Assembly (NCBI GenBank): GCA_016342495.1
Contig: JAEIOG010000016.1
Span: forward strand, 1-64,000
Length of the DNA: 64,000 nt
Source of the DNA: Phycisphaerae bacterium
GTDB lineage: Bacteria; Planctomycetota; Phycisphaerae; Sedimentisphaerales; SM23-30
Direction of reading: 5' to 3'
Part shown: positions 1-8,268 of the stretch, piece after piece
Position numbering within the stretch: the first letter of the stretch is position 1
Layout of the letters: each line of letters begins with the position of its first letter
Program-made: the position numbers and the translations under genes
Notes under the pieces: generated by a model
Seen by the model: only the letters and a program-made list of their open reading frames with translations
Told to the model about the DNA's origin: nothing
Database searches by the model: none

Positions 1-280
1 AACCCCCCAAAACAAGTGAAAAATTAGAGCTTAATTTTCTAATAGAATTGTCTCATTTTGCTTGACAATTACCGGCAATACCGTTCTGGGGATAATATCT
101 CTGCTTTTCTTTGCGCCTTGGCGGCTTTGCGTGCAATCTTATCTGCTATTTCACATCCGATAACTGCTCAATCTCGCTGCAAACCTGCAATTTGTATAAA
201 AATGCCTCTAATGCTACTGATAAGGTCGATTGGTTGTTATTGGACGTTTTATTATCCTGTTATCGGGCGTGCGGGACGAT

Positions 281-660
281 TCTGCTGGCATCAGGAGCGT
301 CCTGCTGGCATCAGGAGCGTTCTGCTGGCAGCAGGAGAGTTATTCCGGCTTACTTTAGGCTTATTCACGTCCGAATTATGCTGCTGCAGGCTTACTTTGT
401 TCCATTTCTGGTGTGAAATGCTCTGATTAAGGTCCGAATTTCGATAAAGTTGACTTACTTTGGGCTCCTGCACAGTGGAATCATCTTCCTGCACTCAGCA
501 GAACTCTTCTGCTGCCAGCAGAAGCTTCCTGATGCCAGCATAATCGCTATGCTCACAGCAGAATCGTTATGCTCACAGCAGAATCGTTATGCTGCCAGCA
601 TAATCGTGATGATGCCAGCATAATGCTGCTGCTGGCAGAATAATTGTCCCGCTGTCAGCA
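281..660. repeat. 20-bp minisatellite in two inverted blocks
   Basis: Three 20-bp units of the type CTGCTGGCATCAGGAGCGT lie at 281-340. About nine units with the same 20-bp period lie at 481-660, each built around (G)CCAGCA or CACAGCA followed by GAAT or TAAT. The second block is broadly the reverse complement of the first, so a transcript could fold into a long imperfect hairpin. Units vary at several positions. The stretch 1-790 holds no convincing gene: overlapping open frames here have no ribosome-binding site and no recognisable protein features. Confidence 0.7.
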
Positions 661-723
661 GGATGGCCATGCAGGTGTGGTATGCCTTGTTTGATACCTG
701 ATATATCAGCTATCAAGCCAATA

Positions 724-756
724 AAAAACCTCAGAACATTAAATCCTGAGGTTTTT
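724..756. terminator. Rho-independent terminator-like hairpin
   Basis: An 11-bp perfect stem (AAAAACCTCAG / CTGAGGTTTTT, 724-734 with 746-756) with an 11-nt loop, A-rich on one side and T-rich on the other, so it could work in either direction. No gene is visible within 700 bases to its left, so the transcript it would end is unknown. Confidence 0.6.
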
Positions 757-790
757 GGATTTTATTTACTTTTATTATAGCATATTGGCT

Positions 791-843
791 ATTCGGTGTC
801 GCTATCGCGAAGTTGTATTTAATCAGCATGGGCACAGCCCATC
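791..843 (+). repeat. dispersed repeat, copy 1 (partner at 30394)
   Basis: The segment contains CTATCGCGA, then ATCAGCATGGG and AGCCCATC, the last two forming a short inverted repeat. The same order and spacing recur at 30394-30444, and the terminal palindrome recurs in reverse orientation at 11057-11078. It lies in intergenic DNA and looks like a member of a dispersed palindromic (REP-like) family. Confidence 0.6.
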
Positions 844-910
844 CTACCGGCAAGCCATTTGAATAGTTTTACTTACCCTGTCACAATTGCATAGACACAC
901 AAGCAGTTCA

Positions 911-1339
911 AGGCGGCAACGACGCCGGTAACATGCACCCACCAGTGATCCTTATGTTAGTTGGGTGCAGGCTCAGCCTGCTTGTGTCCAGCTTCAAGCT
1001 GGGTGCTAAGCGCACGGCTCAAAACTTGCATTGCCATGGTCAGCATTTGTCTCACGTTTCAGACATCCAGCCAGCTGCAGGCGGCAACGACGCCGGTAGA
1101 AAATACCCACCAGTGATCCTTATGTTAGTTGGGTGCAGGCTCAGCCTGCTTGTATCAAGCTTCAAGCTGGGTGCTAAGCGCACGGCTCAAAACTTGCATT
1201 GCCATGGTCAGCGTTTGTCTCACGTTTCAGACATCCAGCCAGCTGCAGGCGGCAACGACGCCGGTAACATACACCCACCAGTGATCCTTATGTTAGTTGG
1301 GTGCAGGCTCAGCCTGCTTGTGTCCAGCTTCAAGCTGGC
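911..1339. repeat. 168-bp tandem repeat, about 2.6 copies
   Basis: Copies begin at 911, 1079 and 1247, exactly 168 bp apart, with the boundary marked by AGGCGGCAACGACGCCGGTA. Copies are nearly identical. 168 is divisible by three, which keeps a spurious frame open across the array. Each copy includes an inverted repeat around AGCTTCAAGCT. The third, incomplete copy continues into the 3' end of the minus-strand aroF gene and supplies its last codons and stop. Confidence 0.85.
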
Positions 1340-2348
1340 GATCTACTGCGTTGGCTACTCTTTTGACCTTTTGCATGAGTTCATCGAAGGCTGCCGGGGT
1401 TAGTTGCTGGCCGGCATCGCTGCAGGCGCGTTCGGGGTCGGGGTGAACTTCGATTATCAGGCCATCGGCCCCGGCTGCTATGGCGGCTTTGCTGGCTGGC
1501 TCGACCATATAGGCATGGCCGGTGCCATGGCTGGGGTCAGCGATAATGGGCAGATGGCTTACCCGCTGAATGGCCGGGATAATTGAAAGGTTCAGCGAGT
1601 TGCGGCAATACTGTTCGAAGGTTCGCACCCCGCGTTCACAGAGTATAACATTGGGATTACCGGCATTGATAATATATTCGGCAGCTAACAGGAATTCTTC
1701 CATGGTTGCTGACATCCCGCGCTTCAGCAGGACGGGTTTGGACTGCTGACCGGCGGCGTTAAGCAGCATGAAGTTTTGCATATTGCGGGCCCCGATCTGC
1801 AGGACATCGGCATAATTGCCAACCATCTTGCAATGTTCCATGGTCAGCACCTCGGTAAAGACCGCAAGGCCAGTTGCCTGGCCGGCTTCGGCGAGATATT
1901 CCAGACCTTTTTCAGCTAGACCCTGGAAGGAATAAGGTGAAGTTCGGGGTTTGAAGGCTCCGCCGCGCAAGCCTACCGCACCGGAAGCTTTGATGGCATG
2001 GGCGACATCGATAATCTGTTGTCTGGATTCAACAGCGCAGGGTCCGCCAATAATAGCCAGCTCTTTACCGCCTACGGTAGCACCGCCGGGGGTCAGTTCG
2101 ACAATGGTTTTTTCCTGTTTGACCTCTTTGGAGGCGACCTTAAACGGTGCCAGGATCGGGACGATCTTTTCAACACCGCCACAGTTTTCGATAGCGGTCT
2201 TATCGGTATTGCGTTTATCGCCAACGGCGGCTACCACGGTACGATCGGTGCCACGGATGATATGGGTGGTCAGTCCCATTTCGGTAACCAGCTGGACAAC
2301 ATGGTTTAGCTGGGCTTCGGTAGATTCTGGTGTCATTACAACTATCAT
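1293..2348 (-). CDS. aroF: 3-deoxy-7-phosphoheptulonate (DAHP) synthase, type I-beta
   Basis: Condenses phosphoenolpyruvate with erythrose 4-phosphate in the first step of the shikimate pathway (cytosolic). The 351-residue protein has an N-terminal ferredoxin-like regulatory domain (about 1-70) as in Thermotoga-type enzymes, then a TIM barrel. The barrel shows GGPCAVES at 101-108 (Cys104 would be a metal ligand), the KPRTSPYSF loop, LLKRGMS, and IADPSHGTGH followed by EVHPDPERACSD with the remaining metal and phosphate ligands. It appears to be a single gene. The last dozen or so residues, after the barrel ends near VANAVDRQ, are encoded by the third copy of the 168-bp repeat and are probably a neutral extension. 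Family assignment is firm; feedback sensitivity cannot be read from sequence. Confidence 0.95.
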   Translation of the reverse strand: MIVVMTPESTEAQLNHVVQLVTEMGLTTHIIRGTDRTVVAAVGDKRNTDKTAIENCGGVEKIVPILAPFKVASKEVKQEKTIVELTPGGATVGGKELAIIGGPCAVESRQQIIDVAHAIKASGAVGLRGGAFKPRTSPYSFQGLAEKGLEYLAEAGQATGLAVFTEVLTMEHCKMVGNYADVLQIGARNMQNFMLLNAAGQQSKPVLLKRGMSATMEEFLLAAEYIINAGNPNVILCERGVRTFEQYCRNSLNLSIIPAIQRVSHLPIIADPSHGTGHAYMVEPASKAAIAAGADGLIIEVHPDPERACSDAGQQLTPAAFDELMQKVKRVANAVDRQLEAGHKQAEPAPN

Positions 2349-2436
2349 AATTTGTTTTCCTTTTTTTATTTTTTTTAGCAGGCCTGCTAAGTGCAGAGCT
2401 TACTATTATAGGATTAAGTGGTTTTTTATTTTTAAC

Positions 2437-2580
2437 AGGCATAAGGCAAAAGGCATAAGGCATAAGTTATCAGATGCGGGGCTTATTGTCTTTATTGTTT
2501 AGCGTGAAGGTCATAAAACACATGAAGTTATCAGTTTATTTTGATTGGCTTGTGCCTTATGCCTTGTGCCTTTTGCCTTT
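2437..2580. repeat. GGCATAAGG / GGCAAAAGG repeats in inverted orientation
   Basis: Runs of AAGGCATAAGGCAAAAGG-type units lie at 2437-2466, and the reverse complement lies at 2551-2580, flanking about 85 bp between aroF and the sulfatase gene. The same unit occurs at 44743-44766 and 46710-46750, each time at the 3' end of a gene. It is AG-rich on one strand and not palindromic within a unit. Confidence 0.7.
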
Positions 2581-2582
2581 CT

Positions 2583-4553
2583 TTATTCTACAATTATCTC
2601 ATCGATGAACATCCAGGCCGGTTGGCCGGCTCCGGGATGCCAATCGGGGCATACTTCAATGTTCCTGGCCATCACTCTGACATAGCGGATGGCCTGAATG
2701 GGGCTCCCCTGATAAATATTGATATATGCCAGACCGCCTTCGGTGCGCTGACGATTAAGTTCGACATTGATCTCATAATAATGTTCGCCATCATCAGATA
2801 CATATATACGCACGGCATCGGGGGCAAAGATCCAGCTGTCGGCCTTGTCCAGGAACCGGGTCTTGATGGCTTTTACATTATGCATTTTTTTCAGGTCAAT
2901 AGTTGCCCCCAGATGGGTAGATTCAAAGCCCATCCATTTATCATAATAAAAGGCCCAGCGCGGGGACACATTATTGATTATGCCATCGGTTAGAGCGTTT
3001 TCGCTGCCACCGGGATACTTGGGTGAGCATGGATATTTCAACTGGACCGGACAGCCTTGAGCCAGGTTCTTTACTTCGCTGGTTTTGGTCTTAGGGCCGT
3101 GGACTTCATTGTTATCGCCATAGTGTTGCCGCAATTGAACTAAGTCAGCGTGAAGCTGTTTTTGAATTTGGGCATATTGATCCTGGTCATAGATATTGAC
3201 AAGCTCGGCGGGGTCCTTGACTAAATCGAAAAGTTCCCAGTAGAGTTCATCTTTGAAGTTTGGATAGCAGATTAACTTATGGGTTTTAGTGCGAATGCCA
3301 TATTGTTCAGGGATATCATAGCCTTCATAATAGTGATAATAGACTTTATCGCGCCATTTGGCATCGCTTTGGCCTCCCAGCAGGGCACGCATCGAGCGGC
3401 CCTGAAGATCAGCGGGAATTTGCACCCCGGCATAATCCAGAAAGGTCGGGGCAAAATCAATATTCTGCACCATATCATTATTGACAGAGCCGGCTTTGAC
3501 TTCCTGAGGATAACGCACAATCAAAGGCACATATAAAGCCTGATCATAAAACCACATTTTATTATAGAAGCCATGATTACCGAGGAAGAAGCCATTATCA
3601 GAGGTATAGACCACGATGGTATTATCTTTTAAGTCACTGGAATCAATGTATTGCAGCAGTCTGCCGATATTGTCATCCAGTGAAGCTACCAGTTGTAGAT
3701 AGCCTTTGATATAGGCCTGATACATTACTTTGGTGCGTTCTTTGGCATCGGGATATTTTTTAACTAATTCTTCATATTCGGGATAATTGCAATTAGCTAT
3801 CTGGGAAAAACCGCTGGCACTTCCGGCAGCTAACCTTGTGGACCAGTCATCATAGAGGGTGTCAGGCTCGGGGATATCGATATCGGCATACATGTCGGCA
3901 TGCCTGGCATCGGGTTCATGGGGTTCATGGGGTGCTTTATGATGAACCATTAAACAAAATGGCTTGGACTGATCCCGGCCTTTTAGCCAGTTGATAGATT
4001 TGTCGGTTATGACATCGGTAAGATAGCCTTTGACAATTTCACCGCCGGCTACGCCATCCCGCCATGGTCGTCCGGTCTCTTTGAACTTGCAGTCAAAGAA
4101 TTTGCCATGGCCGGGAATGACACTATAATAGTCAAAGCCGGTTGGCTGACTCTTGAGATGCCATTTACCCACGATTGCCATCTGATAACCAGCTGCCTGC
4201 AGCAGCTTGGGGAAGGTCTGTTGATCGCCATTGAAGCTATAGCCATTTTGCAGAAAACCATTCTTGTGATTATACTTACCGGTGAGAAGTGTCGCCCGGG
4301 ATGGGGCACATATTGCATTGGTTATCGTCATTGCATCAAAGCGCATGCCCTCGGCGGCCAGTTTATCAATATTGGGGGTCTTATTGATTTTACTGCCATA
4401 GCAGCTGATGGCGCCACTGGCATGGTCATCGCTCATAATAAAGATGATATTGGGCTGTTGGGCCTGAGCTTTAACTTTTGCACAGCCCGGCAGGGCCATT
4501 GCCGCAGCTGTCAGGCTACATCGTTTAATAAATTCTCTGCGTGTTGTATTCAT
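2583..4553 (-). CDS. exported sulfatase with C-terminal discoidin-like domain
   Basis: A sulfatase-family hydrolase of sulfated polysaccharides or other sulfate esters, 656 residues. The N-terminus has a twin-arginine-like RREFIK followed by a hydrophobic stretch and LPGC (Cys24), suggesting Tat export and possibly lipid attachment. IIFIMSDDHA (36-45) supplies the metal-binding aspartates. CAPSR (82-86) with TGKYNHKNG is the sulfatase signature whose Cys82 is matured to formylglycine. VGKWH and VVYTSDNGFFLGNHG are further active-site motifs. After about residue 500 a beta-sandwich-like region (GFESTHLGATIDL, ..IRYVRVMARN) resembles F5/8 type C (discoidin) carbohydrate-binding modules. No maturase lies nearby. 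The substrate is not predictable; multiple sulfatases per genome are usual in planctomycetes. Confidence 0.9.
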   Translation of the reverse strand: MNTTRREFIKRCSLTAAAMALPGCAKVKAQAQQPNIIFIMSDDHASGAISCYGSKINKTPNIDKLAAEGMRFDAMTITNAICAPSRATLLTGKYNHKNGFLQNGYSFNGDQQTFPKLLQAAGYQMAIVGKWHLKSQPTGFDYYSVIPGHGKFFDCKFKETGRPWRDGVAGGEIVKGYLTDVITDKSINWLKGRDQSKPFCLMVHHKAPHEPHEPDARHADMYADIDIPEPDTLYDDWSTRLAAGSASGFSQIANCNYPEYEELVKKYPDAKERTKVMYQAYIKGYLQLVASLDDNIGRLLQYIDSSDLKDNTIVVYTSDNGFFLGNHGFYNKMWFYDQALYVPLIVRYPQEVKAGSVNNDMVQNIDFAPTFLDYAGVQIPADLQGRSMRALLGGQSDAKWRDKVYYHYYEGYDIPEQYGIRTKTHKLICYPNFKDELYWELFDLVKDPAELVNIYDQDQYAQIQKQLHADLVQLRQHYGDNNEVHGPKTKTSEVKNLAQGCPVQLKYPCSPKYPGGSENALTDGIINNVSPRWAFYYDKWMGFESTHLGATIDLKKMHNVKAIKTRFLDKADSWIFAPDAVRIYVSDDGEHYYEINVELNRQRTEGGLAYINIYQGSPIQAIRYVRVMARNIEVCPDWHPGAGQPAWMFIDEIIVE

Positions 4554-4556
4554 GAT

Positions 4557-4731
4557 AAATGTAGGACAAGCATCTTGCTTGTCTTGTATCCCATAATGTT
4601 AATCAAGTAACATACTTGATGGTTTAGCAGGGCTTTTTCTTCCATAATTATTTTATTCTTTTTTGCTTATATCGATTATTTTTTTAACTGGCCTTGTTGG
4701 CAAAAAGACAAGCAGGATGCTTGTCCTACTT
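4557..4731. repeat. ~175-bp direct repeat flanking a RAYT gene, left copy
   Basis: Nearly identical to 5358-5529. Each copy is bounded by 23-bp inverted repeats differing at one base (4561-4583 and 4707-4729; core ACAAGCATCTTGCTTGT is itself palindromic). With the transposase between them, the two copies form a composite unit 4557-5529. A single related palindrome lies alone at 31507-31529. Confidence 0.85.
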
Positions 4732-4736
4732 GAATG

Positions 4737-5354
4737 TTAATCAAGTGGAATACTTGAAGTGCTTAATAAGGCTTTATCTCCGGCTTTATCTTTATTTTTA
4801 ATTATGTATTCACGATATTTTTGTAGGTAAATCGGGCTTCGGACAATATGATCAAATGATTCATGTTGCCATAGCTGTCCGGTTCTGTTTGTCGCTTTAT
4901 TGATTTCTCTGGCAGTATATGATTTCCAGCTATGTAATATCTTATTTAAAGTGAAATTTTCTAACAATAATATTATTATGTGCACATGATTGGGCATGAT
5001 TACCCAATGATCTAATATATATTTTTTGTATTCAAAGTATTCTATTGCATTTTGGACAATACTGGCTAATTCTTCTTGGGCCAGCAAGCATTGTCCATAA
5101 CAGTTATCTAACCAGATGTTGATTTTTTCATTGAATAAGTAATTGTATTGTTTTTGCTGCTGCTGATTGTATGGTTGTGGATTCTTAGCAATGAACACTT
5201 GCTGTTGTTTATATAACTCTTTCAGCTTATTTACGGGGATAGAATCATCTAGTCGAAAAGTGACAAAATATAATTTGCCTGACTGTTGCCAATGAGGCAA
5301 ATGTCGCCTGTTTGTTTTGGTTCGATCTTCTTGATTATAAAATATATTTGTCAT
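4737..5354 (-). CDS. REP-associated tyrosine transposase (RAYT, Y1_Tnp family)
   Basis: A 205-residue single-strand DNA transposase-like protein of the TnpA-REP type, which acts on palindromic REP sequences. Features seen are RRHLPHW near the N-terminus, LYFVTFRL, the HUH-type metal-binding motif in VIMPNHVHI, SWKSYTAREIN, and LWQHESFDHIVRS, followed by the expected catalytic Tyr region (YLQKYREYIIKN). The gene sits between two ~175-bp direct repeats that carry REP-like palindromes. Its last residues (after about KAGDKA) are encoded by sequence resembling the repeat. It appears intact and possibly active, and is probably the source of the palindromic repeats scattered through the window. Confidence 0.9.
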   Translation of the reverse strand: MTNIFYNQEDRTKTNRRHLPHWQQSGKLYFVTFRLDDSIPVNKLKELYKQQQVFIAKNPQPYNQQQQKQYNYLFNEKINIWLDNCYGQCLLAQEELASIVQNAIEYFEYKKYILDHWVIMPNHVHIIILLLENFTLNKILHSWKSYTAREINKATNRTGQLWQHESFDHIVRSPIYLQKYREYIIKNKDKAGDKALLSTSSIPLD

Positions 5355-5357
5355 TGC

Positions 5358-5529
5358 AAATGTAGGACAAGCATCTTGCTTGTCTTGTATCCCATAATGT
5401 TAATCAAGTGACACACTTGATGGTTTAGCAGTTTTTTTCTTCTTTAATTATTTTCCTCTTTTTTTTTATGTCGATTGTTTTTTAACTGGCCTTGTTGGAG
5501 AAAAGACAAGCAGGATGCTTGTCCTACTT
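5358..5529. repeat. ~172-bp direct repeat flanking a RAYT gene, right copy
   Basis: Partner of 4557-4731, with the same terminal inverted repeats at 5362-5384 and about 5504-5526. Differences are concentrated in the T-rich middle. It abuts the stop codon of serS at 5524, so the repeat end supplies the last bases of that gene's 3' region. Confidence 0.85.
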
Positions 5530-6792
5530 AATAACTTCCCGGCCAAACATATAAGGCTGCAATGCCTTTGGTATCCTTATGCTGCCATCGGCATTTTGAT
5601 ATTGTTCCAGCACCGGGATCAAAACCCGCGGTGAAGCGACAACGGTATTGTTTAAGGTATGACAGAAGTGAACCTTTTTATTTTCATCGCGATAACGGAG
5701 GTTCAGGCGGCGGGCCTGGAAATCCTGCAGGTTCGATGCCGAATGAGTTTCGCAATAGGCATCACGGCTGGGCATCCAGGTTTCAATATCATACATGCGA
5801 TACTTGGCCATGCCCATATCGCCGGTGCAGATTTCCAGCACTCGATAAGGCAACTCCAGAGCCTGCATCAGCTCTTCGGAGTTTTTGACAATTTGCTGAT
5901 GCCATTGCTCGGATTCTGCTGAATCGTTTTTGCAGATGATCACCTGTTCAACCTTTTCAAACTGATGAACGCGATAGAGTCCGGCGGTATCTTTGCCGGC
6001 AGCGCCGGCTTCCCGACGAAAACACAGCGATTGAGCGACAAACTTCTTAGGTAATTCTTCACCATCGAGAATTTCATTCATATAAAGACTGGTAGCAGGA
6101 ACCTCGGCGGTACCGATCATAAACAAATCATCTTCGGGTATCTGATAAACCTGCGGTTTGCCTTCGGGAAACCAGCCAGTGCCCATGAAGGTTTCTTCAC
6201 GGGTAATAACCGGGACACTTAAAGGTTCAAAACCCTTCTTTACCATCATGTCATGGGCCAGTGCCATAATCGCCCGCTGCAATAAACAGCCATCGCCTTT
6301 GAGTACATAAAAGCGGGAGCCCGATAGTTTAACACCCCGCTCCTGATCAATAATACCCAGAGCGGTGCCCAGGGCGATATGATCCTTGGGTTCAAAGTCA
6401 AACTTCGGCAAATCACCCCAGTTGCGGGTTACCACGTTTTCCGATTCATCTTTACCGATAGGGCTGTCAGGTGATGCCGGCTGGGGGATACGCAGCATCA
6501 TTTCATTGAATTGCGGTTCCAGCTCGGCGATGCCATCATTATATTTCTTTTCATCATCTTTGAGCTGGGCGACCCGGTCGATGGCCCCCTGGCGTTCGGT
6601 GGCATCTTTCATCTTGCCGATAGCCTTGCCGGCGGCGTTCTTTTCGGTGGCTAAGTCCTGTAATAGCTGACGCAGCTGCAATAGTTCAGCATCCATGGCC
6701 AGAAACTTATCGAAATCGAGCTTATAACCCTTGTCGATAGCGGCTTTTTTGAATAATTCGGGGTTTTCACGCAGCTTTTTAATATCTATCAT
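5524..6792 (-). CDS. serS: serine--tRNA ligase
   Basis: Charges tRNA-Ser (and tRNA-Sec where present) with serine; cytosolic class II synthetase, 422 residues, the usual bacterial length. An N-terminal helical hairpin (about 1-110, charged, LRQLLQDLATEKNAAGKAIG) binds the long variable arm of the tRNA. The catalytic core has motif 2, FRREAGAAGKDTAGLYRVHQ, then QFEKVEQ, EICTGDMG, YDIETWMP and SSN-like SASNLQDFQARR, with motif 3 represented by NTVVASPRVLIPVLEQYQ and the end IPKALQPYM. The stop codon lies inside the end of the RAYT-associated repeat. No T-box leader or amino-acid-responsive structure was seen in the 170 bases upstream. Confidence 0.97.
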   Translation of the reverse strand: MIDIKKLRENPELFKKAAIDKGYKLDFDKFLAMDAELLQLRQLLQDLATEKNAAGKAIGKMKDATERQGAIDRVAQLKDDEKKYNDGIAELEPQFNEMMLRIPQPASPDSPIGKDESENVVTRNWGDLPKFDFEPKDHIALGTALGIIDQERGVKLSGSRFYVLKGDGCLLQRAIMALAHDMMVKKGFEPLSVPVITREETFMGTGWFPEGKPQVYQIPEDDLFMIGTAEVPATSLYMNEILDGEELPKKFVAQSLCFRREAGAAGKDTAGLYRVHQFEKVEQVIICKNDSAESEQWHQQIVKNSEELMQALELPYRVLEICTGDMGMAKYRMYDIETWMPSRDAYCETHSASNLQDFQARRLNLRYRDENKKVHFCHTLNNTVVASPRVLIPVLEQYQNADGSIRIPKALQPYMFGREVIK

Positions 6793-6964
6793 TGCTTATA
6801 AATCCTTTTTTTCCTGACAAGATAACCATTAATACGGTGTTACCAGAGTGATAATTGGCGATAAAACCATACCTTTTGAGTATAAATCATCAAATATTAC
6901 CAATAAAGCGGATTATTATAGCCGAAAAACCTCTGTCGGTAAAATGGAAATTCCAGCTCATTAA

Positions 6965-6999
6965 AAAAGCCAATCAACTCAGCAGGTTAATTGGCTTTT
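6965..6999 (-). terminator. Rho-independent terminator after the dockerin-protein gene
   Basis: A 10-bp perfect stem, AAAAGCCAAT (6965-6974) with ATTGGCTTTT (6990-6999). In the minus direction the hairpin is followed by a T-run. It lies 23 bases past the stop codon at 7023. Confidence 0.8.
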
Positions 7000-7022
7000 A
7001 ATCAGTTATATATAATAAAAAA

Positions 7023-7778
7023 CTAATCGATCGGCACGCAACCAGCATCATCAGGGGTAACTTTGCAATCCAGCAGCCAATTGGATGCCAGCAATGAAAA
7101 GTCAATCAGGTCAACCTTGCAGTCGCCATTGATATCCCCGAGGATATCATAGTCACAGGCCCGTACCGAGCCGATTGCTCCGACGGCATCGATATCAGCC
7201 CCGACAGTTGTGCCAGTTTGACCGCCTTCATTGGGGTCATCGATCAGCTGGACGGCATCAAATACCAGCGTATTAGCGGCAAAACCGGTAAAGATCGCAT
7301 CAATATCGAGCGAGGAAGTCGCCCCAAAGACCTTGCCCACTTCATAATAACCATCATTATTACTGTCATAAAGGGCCGGATCACCCAGCAGGGCTGCAGT
7401 TTCAGGCGTGGGACGCAGGGCGACAAAGGTGTCTTCTACATCTGAGCCAACTTCAAATACATGTACATCAGCCAGGTCATCTCCGCTATTGACCAGGAAA
7501 TTATCGACAAAGCCCAGTTCTATCTTGCCGCCGCGGCCTAAAGTAATAAAGAAGTCTGAGGATGAACCCTGGGGTATCCCAAGTGCATCGGTCGGGTCAA
7601 GATGGGCTGTCGGGGCCGGGCCACCGCTGTACATATTATCATAACTCAGCACCACATCGGCAAAGCTGGCAATGCCATGGGGGAATTCAATCCCGCCATA
7701 AAGCTCAGCTGAAACCTTTGAAACCAGCGATAAATTGGCCAATAACCCGATTACTAACATAATTCTAAACATTTTCAT
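7023..7778 (-). CDS. secreted protein with C-terminal dockerin-like repeat
   Basis: A 251-residue exported protein of unknown activity. Residues 1-24 form a Sec signal peptide (hydrophobic LVIGLLANLSLVS, ending SAE). The middle is an acidic beta-rich domain with no motif I can name (GGKIELGFVDNF, DVHVFEVGSDVEDTFV), resembling domains found in planctomycete cell-surface proteins. The C-terminus has the Ca-binding dockerin-like signature DILGDINGDCKVDLIDFSLL followed by ASNWL, with a short tail (CVPID). Such ends are widespread in Phycisphaerae secreted proteins, where they probably mediate cell-surface retention rather than a true cellulosome. Upstream is an AT-rich promoter region; a terminator follows. 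Confidence 0.8.
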   Translation of the reverse strand: MKMFRIMLVIGLLANLSLVSKVSAELYGGIEFPHGIASFADVVLSYDNMYSGGPAPTAHLDPTDALGIPQGSSSDFFITLGRGGKIELGFVDNFLVNSGDDLADVHVFEVGSDVEDTFVALRPTPETAALLGDPALYDSNNDGYYEVGKVFGATSSLDIDAIFTGFAANTLVFDAVQLIDDPNEGGQTGTTVGADIDAVGAIGSVRACDYDILGDINGDCKVDLIDFSLLASNWLLDCKVTPDDAGCVPID

Positions 7779-7879
7779 AACATTTCCTCCATTATTTGAA
7801 AAACTTAATTTAACACAGCTATTATATCAGATTGCTTAGCTAAAAGTCAATATCGAAGATGAAAGCAGGGGATATGCCT

Positions 7880-8182
7880 TTAATCGGTCTGACTGGTCTG
7901 GCGGTGTTTATGGATTTTCCAGATACAGCTTCCAATTACTATCAGGCAGGTGGCTTTCCAGAGGAGCATCCACCACGGATGCCACCACGAGCCAGTGCGG
8001 ATCTCGACCAGGTCGGATATGCCAAAAGCCACAAACCCGATTGCTAGCATCATCTGATTGAACTTCAACGCCGCTACGGTTTTTCTTAGCTTAAACATAC
8101 AGAATCCACCAAAACCAAACCAGATAAAGGCTTCGATAAGGTTATAACTCTGGCAGGCATTATAGGCGAGAATGTTATTCAT
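7880..8182 (-). CDS. small hypothetical membrane protein
   Basis: A 100-residue protein with three likely membrane segments (around AFIWFGFGGFCMF, MMLAIGFVAFGI and LLWKATCLIVIGSCIW) separated by short charged loops. It resembles no family that I recognise. It is a single gene between two minus-strand neighbours with a terminator-like hairpin on its upstream side. The coding call rests on length, hydrophobic pattern and lack of a better frame; a spurious frame is possible. Confidence 0.55.
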   Translation of the reverse strand: MNNILAYNACQSYNLIEAFIWFGFGGFCMFKLRKTVAALKFNQMMLAIGFVAFGISDLVEIRTGSWWHPWWMLLWKATCLIVIGSCIWKIHKHRQTSQTD

Positions 8183-8224
8183 ATTTTTATTTTAATTGAT
8201 GTATTGTGACGTTTGCAAACAAAA

Positions 8225-8251
8225 AAGGGCTCAGCGATTAACTGAACCCTT
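8225..8251 (-). terminator. terminator of the fabZ-acp-fabZ-KS-KS operon
   Basis: Stem AAGGGCTCAG (8225-8234) with CTGAACCCTT (8242-8251), one wobble pair, preceded on the plus strand by A-residues, so that a minus-strand transcript ends with a T-run. It lies about 18 bases past the last gene of the operon. Confidence 0.7.
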
Positions 8252-8268
8252 GTGATTAACTTACTTGC

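Noticed and set aside
58-426. Overlapping open frames in 58-494 on both strands
   Set aside because: No ribosome-binding site, repeat-derived composition, several frames equally open, no recognisable domain.
481-660. CRISPR array made of the 20-bp units
   Set aside because: The whole 20 bp repeats without unique spacers; this is a minisatellite.
933-1403. 156-codon frame on the plus strand
   Set aside because: An artefact of the 168-bp repeat (a multiple of three) that keeps one frame open; the protein is just the repeat translated and overlaps aroF.
4107-4610. Long antisense frame over the sulfatase gene
   Set aside because: Shadow of the strongly supported sulfatase; no ribosome-binding site and no protein features.
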